A DNA stretch of 64,000 nucleotides. Origin: Panax quinquefolius. Lineage: Eukaryota > Streptophyta > Magnoliopsida > Apiales > Araliaceae. The DNA is taken from positions 123,099,605 to 123,163,604 of the forward strand of contig CM035160.1 of NCBI GenBank assembly GCA_020205615.1, written 5' to 3'. Below are positions 22,104 to 32,296 of this stretch, piece after piece. The position numbers and the translations under genes are program-made. The first letter of the stretch is position 1. Each line of letters opens with the position of its first letter. The notes below the pieces were generated by a model. That model was not told the DNA's origin. It saw only the letters and a list, made by a program, of their open reading frames with translations, and made no database searches.

Positions 22104-23075
22104 TCGAAATTGAACTCGATTACTGGAGCCTTGATAGAATATTCAGAGCGTTTACTACTTATATATATATATATACATCATCAAAATCGAATTCGATTGA
22201 GCCTGGATATAATATCTGGTGCGTTTATCGCTTATATATATATATATATAGCTTTTATATAAATATCTGCTTTAACTGCTTTCACAATGTAGATATTTAA
22301 TCTTCTTGCCCGCGGGCTAGATTTGCTTAAATCTGGCTATTTCTAACTTTGACCGGTTCAAAAGTGACTAAACTAGAACCGTTGAAGCTAGAATGGTTTA
22401 GATTTATTCAAATCTTGTTCTATTTCTAGCTTATGTACATATTACTTTTTCATGTGAGCCTATAAATCATGTTATCATAGATTTAGCCTCTGAATCTAGA
22501 TTTGGTTCCCACGATGGACATTGCTCAGCTGAAATCAATTTATAAATTATTTACGGTGTCTGGATATCCTTAGATGGCTCTCACCCCCACAAAAAGTTCG
22601 GCACTTCTATGTATCTTATTTTCTCGAAGATGCCTCGCATCTCGAAAATAAAAGTAATCAAATCGAACACATAATAAAATGGAAGTATCAAAGGCCTCAA
22701 TTATTTTTGAGCATAGGGGTTTGAAAATCAGTTTTCCAAAAGTTCACTACTATATCTTCTTAAAATTGAACTTTTATACAAAAGTCAAACCCTTTGTATA
22801 TAGGTGCAAATGAGACATAGCCCCCGAACCCTAACGAATCTCAGTTTCCAAGACCAGTTAAACAGTTTTAAACCATTGGGTCTTTGTGCAAACCTTTTAT
22901 TGGTTGAGTTGGTGCAACCATTTAAAATTACCAACTGGAGACTCTAAAAGTCAAATCGTCGACATATACATGTCAAACCTTTTCAAACTTGTTTTTTCAA
23001 ACAAAACTCACCTAAAATGAGAACACCAAAAGACAAGCACGGGAAGGGACAAATAAAAATCCCGATGTTGATAGG
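20951..23075 (+). mobile_element. Ogre/Tat-type LTR B2
   Basis: Contains AGATAACC hairpin repeats, TATA at 21726-21733, units separated by (TA)n near 22060-22250, and a conserved end leading straight into the primer site. The left edge is cut by element H. The exact LTR start and end are unclear: no clean TG...CA pair can be assigned. Confidence 0.7.
20984..21310 (+). repeat. AGATAACC hairpin array (B2)
   Basis: About nine units. The clearest are CTCCAG-AGATAAA-CCTGGAG (20989-21008) and CTCA-CAGATAACC-CTGAG near 21185-21210; CTTAG/TTGGG near 21238-21258 pairs only by allowing G-U. Several units here are imperfect. Confidence 0.65.
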
Positions 23076-23093
23076 TGGCGACTCTGTTGGGGA
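23076..23093 (+). other. Primer-binding site, tRNA-Arg type (Ogre)
   Basis: TGGCGACTCTGTTGGGGA matches the Ogre-type primer site, described as complementary to tRNA-Arg. It supports placing the B family in the Ogre/Tat lineage. Confidence 0.8.
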
Positions 23094-25704
23094 CTCCAAT
23101 AAGAGGACTTAAGCCGCTATTCAAGCTTTTCAAAACTATTATCTGCTTATGTGTGAATGTTGCATTTACATTGAATGGATGTGTACTAATGCTTTATTTA
23201 CTGCACTTTAGTGCTTTTCACCATATTTGTCTGTGATATTAGTTCTTCGCACATGTCATCATTTACATACGGTGAGACGCGATGTATGTGAATGTATGTT
23301 GTTTGATTCCTCCACCAGGAGGCAAACCTGTCAATGTTTGATTACTGGACTCAAGGGAGACTAATCACACGAGGCTCAGGAAAGGCACCACCCAGATTCG
23401 CTCAAATTGAAAGATCGAATTAACTTCCCATCTAGTAAATTGTAATGATCTGGGGACCTTTATGCCGAAAAGCCGCGAGAGTAGCCTAAGATATGTCAGC
23501 CTCTATTAAACCAAACACGAAGGGAAGTCTCTTCATAACTTCCCTTTTTAATTACATGTGATTTCTGTAAGGTTTTGTGAAGATCAAAGTAGCAATCAAA
23601 TTGCAAAATAGCAGAAGCAAAGTAAAATCAGATTTTAAAATTTTTTCACAAACGAATTACCCGGATCATCCTTTATGCATATTATTAATTAAAATGAAGA
23701 ACAAAAAGTTATGGAATCATACCCTTGTAGATACGAGCTTCCACATGTACGAGTTCAACTCCTACTTCTCCGCGATCTCCTTGAATCTCCAGGTAGATTC
23801 CTTTCTTTGATCAATGTTAGCCACCCAAGTGTATGGCCTCTAGAGGTGATCCACCAAGAAAGAAGAATTTTCAAGAAGAAGGATGTATTGGCTAAAACCC
23901 TAATTTTCTTTTTCTGTTAAAAGAGGCGTACTCTCCAACTATTGGAATTATGTATACTTATATGATATAAGACTCTTCTTCTAAAATATCAGGTAACCCT
24001 ATTTAATATAATAAGGTATTATTTATTTAATTAAACTCATTTAATTAATTGGGCTCCGTAATCTTATTAGGGATAATTAATTAAACTCCTTTAACTAATT
24101 TTGCCTCCTAATCCTATTAGGAATAAATGAGAGTACTTATATTAAAATAAATTTCTATACTCTTTTAGAAATTAAAATAATAATAATTGTAATAATATTA
24201 ATAAGACTCTCTTATTAATTTATATTTAATATTTTCTAAATATTAAATAATAATATTAAACTATTTAATTTATTCTATCACCATAGATTAAATTAAATAT
24301 ATTTAACATATTATTACGAGTATGCCATTAACTTCTTAAATAATTATTCTTCCTTTTATGGTGTGACCCTTTAGGTTCTCCATATTAAACCGGTTGTGAA
24401 TAAATTAATTAGAACAATTATAATCTTATTTAAATAAATAAATTAATAGTTTAATTTATTTAAATTAAAAATATTTATTCTACATTAGAGATAAGTCTCC
24501 CTAGCGATCAACGACTTTTGAGATAATATACATTTCAACATTAATCATAAAAGAACCTATGAGTAAATAGTTACCGTACAATATTCAATCCTTCCACCAT
24601 ACAAAGTCTCAATTAAATATAAGACATGAAATTACTGTCAAATCTTATTTTATTTAATTATATGTATTTCGATTCCAAAATGCACAACTCCGAATAAATG
24701 CAAATTAGAAACTACTTTCTAATTTCATTTCACCTTGGCCACAGATTCCTGGGTTGTCATTTATCGAATCACATATGACATTTCTCTTCTTTTACTAAAA
24801 ATGGTAGATTCTATATTAATCTTTCATTATCTCCATATATAACTTATTACACCCAAGCATACCTTTTGATATACTCTAAGAGTCTTAAGGAATAAGTCAA
24901 AGTATAATTCATTATATATAAGATACTATGATGATCTCAAGTTTAAGGATCATTTGTATTACTATCACTACAGGAATTCCTATTGACAAGCAAGTAAAAC
25001 TTCATTAGGTATTCCTTAGCGAGTCACGTTCAGTGAACTTATTCTCTAATAAGCACCTACATACTTGCTTTAGTGTCTCCACACAAATGATCATGAGATC
25101 AATCATCCTCATCTAATGAGCAAGCAACGTATGTACCAATTTATCCGGATTCACTAATCCCCTTTTTAGTAATCCATTGATTGAGAACATTTTATTTTTA
25201 AGCTATCTAAGAATTTATATCTCATTAACATGATCTCATCATGATTCTAAAAGTATTGCTTAAAACTATGACTTTATCACATATTATTAAAACAACACCG
25301 TGTAGATAATAAATGCCTTTAATAATTAATTCTTTTATTAATAAATAAATAAGATTGATTACAAAGTATATGCTTTATCATCATACATAATTGGCTTGTA
25401 TGCATACTACTTTCAATTTCAATTTCATGTAATTTCAATTCCATGTAAATCTCAATGTAATGGAAAATATAAAGGAAGATGTAAATATGCATTCCTTTTC
25501 CCCTATCAAGACATGTCATGATATCCTGTCATCAAAACAACTGACATTTGTTTTGCAGGAGAATATTAAAACACTCCTAAAATAGACACATTGCATATCA
25601 TACAACATCTTTTCCCAAACTAAACTACGTAGTCTTTTTGTAGGAAAATGATTGGTCCCGTTACCCATTCAAAGTCCAAACAGGCACTAAACCCACCGTC
25701 AGAC
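23094..25704 (+). other. Ogre leader of B2, split by a solo LTR
   Basis: 23094-23565 and 25416-25704 align with the B3 leader (40986-41719) and, inverted, with 49536-49944. The block with CCGCGAGAGTAGCCTAAGAT is conserved in all three. No ORF is supported. The interruption is the LTR at 23566-25415. Confidence 0.75.
23566..25415 (-). mobile_element. Solo LTR, probably Ty1/copia
   Basis: Perfect duplications ATTTC (23561-23565, 25416-25420) flank a TG...CA segment of 1,850 bp that is absent from the other two Ogre leaders. Read on the minus strand, a TATATAAGTA-like box is followed by a 5'-leader-like region ending in CTTCACAAAACCTTACA, the layout of copia LTRs. No ORF is retained; the small open frames near 23577-23920 are not credible. 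The copia label rests on layout and general resemblance only. Confidence 0.65.
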
Positions 25705-27741
25705 ATGGCTACAAGAGCCCAGTCTGATTCTACTCCTGTTTCCCAAGAGGAGTTCAAAGGATTAAGGAATCAAATAGCAGAATTGGCTGTCTTTCTAAAA
25801 TAACAAAGTAAAAACACTCAGGGCCAGACAATGCCTACTCAACCAGAGTAATTCACTCGAGGGGGCAATCAGGGTATTAACAGAAAGATGGAAACCCAGA
25901 TACCAAAACCTCAATCCAATAAAGGAACCAACAAAACCCCTGAAATCACAAAGCTCAGGGATGATCGAGAAATAGGAGATATAAGAAAGAAAGTCCAACA
26001 AATAGAGGAAACCATCTGATCAATCAAAGAGAGTGGAAACTATAAAAGTGTCACCTATTCAGATATATGTATATTCCCAGGGGCTCGATATCCTAATAAA
26101 TTTCAAGTCCCGGAGTTTAAAAAGTACAATGAGGTAGGCGATCCCTATATGCACCTGAAAGTATATATTGGCGAGCTACGGTCTTATGCTGAAGATGAAA
26201 GTCTCAGAATACAGCTTTTCCAAAGGAGTCTCACTGGAGAGGCTAAAGCCTGGTATGCCTGACTTGACAATGCCAAAATCCATAACTGGGAAGAATTGGC
26301 CCACGCCTTTCTAAATCAGTACAGTTTTCAGTCACAAATGGCATCGGATCGATACTAAGTGACTAAAGTCAAAAAGCAGAGTACTAAGTCTTTCCGAGAA
26401 TATGCCCAAAGGTGGAGACGCCTGGCAGCGCAAGTCATTCCATCAATGACAAAAACTGAGATGGTAATGACATTTATTGATATACAAAAGGCTTCTTACT
26501 ACGAGCGGATCCTAGCAGGTATAGGAAAGTCATTCTCGTAAATGATTAAACAAGGCGAAATGGCAGAGATGGGTCTGAAGGCAGGCAAGATTAAAGACTT
26601 CACTGCCTTGGAAGCAGTTGCCAATCATATACAGACTGGTAAGTATGCGAGCTATTCCAAGAGGGTATCCGATAAAGGCAATGAAGATGTATCCCTCGTT
26701 TTATAGGGGCAAGCTAGGAGACCAACCTACACTACCTCCATTTGGAAAAAGTAAGACAATTTACCATTTCAACAACATGCTGCATTCAACTAATGACAGG
26801 ACATAAAGAGAAAATTTGAAAGAACAGGAAATCGGGTGTTCACTCCACTGGGCGATTCCCTTGAAAATGTATTGGCGATATTAATGGATCACAAGAAAAT
26901 TACCAAACTGGCTCCACCTCTAGAATTAGGGAGCAAAAGATACAATCCAAGTCAGAGATGTGCTTACCACTTAGGGTCCTTGGGATGCGATACACAAGAT
27001 TGTTGGTCCTTAAAGTATAAAATTCAAAATCTGATCGAAAGTGGCAGTATTATGGTCCAACGACCTGACCAGCAAAATATCAACACCAACCTTCAGTTAC
27101 AGCATGATACGGAGGGAGTAAACATGATCGGGTCAAGAAGTGTTGAAATGCATCCAAATCGTAAGTACATACGAAGGATGGAGGAATACCCCTAAAGGCA
27201 CAGAACAAATGTCCTAGAGTGGTAAAACTCGGAGGAGGATATATGACGGTAATGCAAAAATTAGAGACGATCTAGAATCAAGTAAATCTGCTAGCTAAGT
27301 TGATAGTGCACCAACATTAGGATACAAGGCAGTTTTTCAATTAACTATCAGAAAGCCAAGAGAAAAAAGAGGTTAACCATAATGCAAGCCCATATCTCTC
27401 CACGATGAGCCAGCTAAATCAAGAAGATCAAAGCAGGCTGAAAGGAAAAAAAAAGTGGAATGATAAAATTGCTAGAAAATCTCGCCAACGGAAAAATCGC
27501 TCGCGGGGATGCAAATTCTCAAAGAAGATAAATCAAACAACCTCCAAAAGAGACCAAAAATTCACTCCTCTGAGCAAATCAAATGAAGAAATGCTACACT
27601 TTTTAAGAAGCGAAGGAAGGATTACTGAGTTGTTGCCTCCTATAAATCCCAAGATAAAGAGTTATAATTCCACCAAGATATGTCTCTACCATTCTAACTC
27701 ACCTAGACATGCGACTGAGTAATGTTAGTCTTTGCGACATA
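25705..27741 (+). pseudogene. gag: Ogre gag (B2), broken
   Basis: ATG at 25705. Order of parts: N-terminal EEFKGLRNQIAELAVF; helical VQQIEETI; FPGARYPNKFQVPEF; retrotransposon-gag core with LFQRSLTGEAKAWY, WEELAHAFLNQY and SFREYAQRWRRLAAQV; then two homologous modules, each starting FTPL and ending in a CX2HX5(H)X4CW-type knuckle (near 26837-27050 and 27560-27725). At least seven in-frame stops are present, most readable as Gln or Arg codons changed by C to T. The second knuckle is cut by element I at 27742; the frame resumes exactly at 37402. Confidence 0.85.
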
Positions 27742-28429
27742 TGTAAGACCCCAGCTTTTATAAATAAAGATGAATTTTCTATAAATATTATTTTTGAATA
27801 TTATGGAATAAATTTGATATAATGTTATAGTTGTGCGTAATATTTATAAATTTTGCAAAGTAAGCAAGTTGTTATAAAATATTCGTTTGGTCGGGGAATA
27901 TTCGTACGACGGCTTAATCAGTGGTGGACCCCACAATGAAAGTATTGTCGTAGTTAGAAAATGACAAAATTATCTTTCTATAAAAATAACGGCAGAGGTG
28001 TTACCGTTAAAACTGCTGAACTGAACTACCCGGTAGTAAAAAATACGATGTCTGGCGTGGTTGCATAGTAGCACACGATATTGATTATTGATGCTTACGT
28101 GAGAAGTCACTCACGGTATGCTCAATTATTGCTATAGTAATTCTTTGCATCATATCTCTTATATTATTGATTCAATTATTGTCACAAAGATCATCGTATA
28201 ATAATATGTTATAGTATTAAATTATTAATTGAGACGACAACTTATAAATGATTAATAATTGTTAAAAGATTAAATATGTGTTGATTAAAAATAAAATGAT
28301 TTATGGTAATACTTATTCAATCCTTGATGTATATAAAGAGTCTGTTATGAGACGTTTGTGGTAAGTTTGATTATTTTATGGGGGCCCATATGTCATCATC
28401 TAAGAGTCTCTTCAAATCGATAGTATTTA

Positions 28430-28690
28430 CCTTCAATAATAGTATTTACCTTTGTGAATAGTAATTACCTTTGTGAATAGTAATTACCTTCGTCAATAGT
28501 ATTTACCTTCATCAATAGTATTTACCTTTGTGAATAGTAATTACCTTTGTGAATAGTAATTACCTTCGTCAATAGTATTTACCTTTGTGAATAGTATTTA
28601 CCTTCGTCGATAGTAATTACCTTCTTCATAGTAATTACCTTCGTCGATAATAATTACCTTCAAATCGATAGTAATTACCCTTCGCAAATA
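28430..28690 (+). repeat. Short tandem repeats GTGAATAGTAATTACCT in U3
   Basis: About thirteen imperfect 17-19-bp units alternate TTYGTSAATAGTAWTTACC. The 3' LTR has the same array at 35285-35560. Placement upstream of the TATA box suggests an enhancer-like role, not shown. GTGAATAGTA is the reverse complement of the TACTATTCAC core in LTR A1. Confidence 0.8.
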
Positions 28691-28841
28691 GTAATTGTCC
28701 CTTCAATATTACCAAGAGTTAACGCCTTCCTCTTGACGTTCCAAGGGTTAATTACCCTTCATGAATAATAGTAGTTGTCTCTTGATATTACCAAGAGTCA
28801 TTTTGACCTTCGTTAAGACCAAGAGCCACCCTCGGTTTTTC

Positions 28842-28849
28842 TATAAATA
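28842..28849 (+). promoter_or_regulatory. TATA box of element I 5' LTR
   Basis: TATAAATA; the 3' LTR has the same at 35710-35717. Confidence 0.7.
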
Positions 28850-30518
28850 GAAAGCTCATTCCTTCATTATTTCTTACGAATTCATTGAAACTCTAGAGAG
28901 AAAACTATAGAGAGAGAAGAAGAAAAGTATTCTGCTAGTTAACTTTTCCAATATTCAGTTCTTCTAAGGTAAGGGATATTATTTGTTGTACCGTAAGGGG
29001 TGTTATTCTTTCTTATTCATGAAGAGAACTTCATTATTCCATTCTTTATTATTACATTGGAATAACTCAGTGTATCTGCCAGATACCCTATACTTGGTGA
29101 AATCCTCTCATTATTCCATTCTTTATTATTCATTTGAATAACTCAGATCTGCCACATACCCTATACATAATCAGATCGTGGTTTACCCTATACTTGGTGA
29201 CATTCTTCTATTATTACATTGGAACATCCATGCTCGTGTGTTTTACAATTGGTTCCGCCTTTTTTTATTATTACATTGGAACATCCTGTGCATGTGTTTA
29301 CACCGGACTGGTTCCGCTCTTTATCATTCTGTGGAATATCCTATCTGTGTGTTTTACACCGATCCGGTTCCATCTTTATTATTCTGTTAGAACATCCCGC
29401 TTGCAGAATTTCACCGACTTGGTTCTCGTTATTATTATTACATTGGAATAACCTCGCCTACATCGCAATCTTTGCATGCATGGTGATTTCTTTTGCTATT
29501 CCATTCTTTATTATACCCAAATGGTTAAAACTTTGACTTCTATACTCCATGAAATTAGTAGAATATTCTTGATATTTGTGTTTCATCCAAAGATCTTTTC
29601 ATGGAAATATTCTTCCGATCATTCTTGAATTTTACTCTACAAAGCGATATCATGTTGACAATTTGGGCGTTATTAGTTCTGAATAAATTAATTCGTGAAC
29701 TTGTTTTATTGAATTATTATGTCATTGTCATCATCCTCATGTTATATTATGTTATCTTTGGCTTACGTGCATAGATGAACTTAGTATGATTATGACCAGG
29801 GATCATTCGGTATAATCATGGCTTGTTATAAATGATGTGATAAAAGTCCTCGGTGGCACGTAATGCGATGATGGATAGTTTTGGTATGATTATGACCGGG
29901 GTGATTCTAAAGATAGTCATGACCATTGATAATTTGATGAAAATCCTTGACCGTGGTACATGCGAGGATGATTAGATATTGTGGTTTATTCATTAAACTG
30001 AGTCTTAGTGATAAAAATTTATGAAAACCATTTAAAACCTAAAAGATAGTAGACTTTATTTTCTACTTGACTCTTTTAATGGATTGCATATTCCGCTGCA
30101 GTTAAACTGGTTGTCTATTGTATTTTATTAGTTTAACATTGTTGAAGACTATTGATAATTTATTCGCATTATCTTAGTTATAATATTTCTTACTGGGCTA
30201 GTTGAGCTCACCCTTTCTTTCACTGTTCTCTTTAGGAAATGGGAATATAGCTGGGACGAGTCGGGGAAAAAGAGTGATGGTCCCAAGATAGCATTAGTAT
30301 TCCTCACTATTCTGTTAAATAGTGTGACAATAAATGTAATGAGGACTCCTTGAGTATGGATATTGTCTAAATGACAATATTCCTATTAGAACTCTCAGTT
30401 TATGTATTGTCGTATGTTACACGACAGATGTATAATTAAGTTTGTATTTGAATTTATGTACCATGTAAGTGGCGACCCAAGATGGGTGACGTATACCTAA
30501 TTTTGGGGGCGTTACAGT

Positions 30519-30530
30519 TGGTATCAGAGC
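30519..30530 (+). other. Primer-binding site, initiator-Met type
   Basis: TGGTATCAGAGC, two bases after the LTR, complementary to the 3' end of initiator Met tRNA as in most plant Ty3/gypsy chromoviruses. Confidence 0.9.
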
Positions 30531-30703
30531 TTAGGGATATGATCCCTGGCTAAGATGTGAGACTAGAACTAGGTGGGGAGAGATAGGGAATTCCTTCGCT
30601 AGTATGACCTACCTAAGTTTATTTGGTATTTGATTGGTCGGTCAGAGTATAGTGATAATATGTTGCATGTCAATTAACCATTATTTTGTGGCAGTGTTTG
30701 AAA

Positions 30704-31854
30704 ATGGTATCCGAGAATGTTGAGAATAGCAATGGAGCACAGGAGACTGTTGATTCTCCACAGATCAATAATCAGGACAATGTGCAACAGGATGGCGATA
30801 ATCCTCCTGTAAACAATAACACTGATCAATTGACGAATGTCGGTATGTTTAAGAGGTTTTTAGAATTCATGCAACATCAGGCGAAAGAGTCTTCTGTCCA
30901 AAACGTAGGTGGAAACACGAAAAACTCTCGGTGGTCACCGCTAAACAATTCAAGGAGCCGGGACCACCGGAGTTTAAGGAGAGCTAAAACCACTTCGCGA
31001 AGCATGGATAAAGCAGATTACCAAGATATTTGATGTCTTGGGATCCTCCGAGAGCAAAGGTTCCTTTCTACGCTTTTATGTTCTTGCGGAGAGGCAGCGA
31101 TTCTTGGTGGGAATCGGTAAAAACGTACTCAACTTTCTTTGTCTTGAAGATATCTTGGGAGAAGTTCCAGAGTCATTCAATGACAAATACTTTCCTGAAA
31201 GTATTCGCCACATGAATGAGGTGGAGTTTATCAAGTTGGAACAAAACAATATGACCGTGTAATAATACGAGGCAAAATTTGCGAGTTATCACGGTTTCGT
31301 CCCCACTTGGTGGATAATGGAGAGAGAATGGCGCGAATGTTTTTAAGAGGTTTGAAGCGGAGATACGTCAACATCTTATTTCTCATAAACCGTGTTTGTA
31401 TTCGATGTTGTAAATAGGGCTCGATTAGTGGAGCGCGATAACGAGTCAACGCAACTAAAAGAGAGCAAATGCAAGCAAATTATAATACCAAATGAGAGTT
31501 GTCATCGAGCGGTGACAACAAGCGTGGAGGGAATCAACAGGCGGATATGGTAACCACTTGGTGGTAAATCGTACAAAAACAATAAGAATGGACATTTCAA
31601 GAAAAGGAGATTCAACAATGATGGAAAGACGTCGACGAGATCAAGACCCGTTGTTAAGGAAGGAGAAAGACCACCTATCATATGCTTCAAATGCGGAGGA
31701 GAGGGACACATCGATCCGAATCGCACCATGCCGTCCAAAGCATGTTATAATTGTGGAAAGAAGGTCACTTAGCTCGATTTTGTCGCCATCAAGACAAATT
31801 CAACTAGGATGGAGGCACCAAAGGTCATCCCCAGCACAAACCAAAGCCGAGTAG
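30704..31854 (+). pseudogene. gag: Gag of element I, broken
   Basis: ATG at 30704 starts an Asn/Gln-rich N-terminus matching that of H. The capsid-like part (QFKEPGPPEF; FMFLRRGSDSWWESV) is spread over frames by several indels near 30935-31040 and around 31150. Zinc knuckles appear near 31675-31790 as CFKCGGEGHIDPN and CYNCGKK, the first having lost its last Cys (Arg codon) and the second broken by a frameshift. Compared with H it has more frameshifts and fewer stops. Confidence 0.8.
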
Positions 31855-31879
31855 TTTAAGAGAGAGCATTTTTTTTCTC

Positions 31880-32296
31880 GTGACGAGGAACCCGAATAAA
31901 ATTATCACGGGTAAGTTAATCATAAGCTCTTCTGAAGTCTATACCGTGTTAGATACCAGTTCTACCCACTCTTTTATTTCACCTAGTTGTGTTCAACGTT
32001 TAAATTTGACTCCGAAGAAGTTAAACTTTGACTTATTGGTTGAAACTTCGTTAGTAGGAGCCTTCGTTACCGCTACTATTTTTAAATCTTGTTTGATTCA
32101 AATAAACATTTTCACGTTACTCCGATCTTATCTTTTGAAAATATTTGCCTTTGATGTGATTTTAGGAATCAATTGGTTAACTACTCATCATGCTTTTCGT
32201 AAGGTTGTTAGCTTTTATATTCATAACCAACTTGTTGTGCGAATTCAAGTAACCAAACTACTAAAGTCAATTATTGTCATATCAAGCCATAAGTAA
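31880..32296 (+). pseudogene. pol: Aspartic protease of element I, truncated
   Basis: The 138-residue frame aligns with the H protease: ITGKLIISSSEVYTVLDTSSTHSF, ILGINWL, VISSHK. The active-site DTG reads DTS, which should abolish activity. It ends abruptly at AGCCATAAG followed by TAA, exactly where homology switches from pol to leader-type sequence. Confidence 0.85.

Larger units (their letters stand above)
27742..30516 (+). repeat. 5' LTR of element I
   Basis: Starts TGTAAGACCCC, ends GGGGGCGTTACA (3' LTR: GTCACA). TATA at 28842-28849. Upstream are 17-19-bp repeats (28430-28690), downstream about four 60-bp units with ACATTGGAACATCC and GGTTCCG (29205-29460), then the GGGCTAGTTGAGCTCACCC box (30190-30214). 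Confidence 0.9.

Noticed and set aside
23577..23920. Short open frames resembling a host-gene exon
   Set aside because: They lie inside a TSD-bounded LTR insertion and have no recognisable domain.
28430..28690. CRISPR-like look of short regular repeats
   Set aside because: Units are contiguous and degenerate with no unique spacers, inside a plant LTR; a tandem repeat.
29134..29536. Cys/Phe-rich open frames of up to 105 codons in three frames (also 36067-36371)
   Set aside because: They fall on 60-bp LTR subrepeats in both LTRs of element I, in several frames at once and with no shared family signal.
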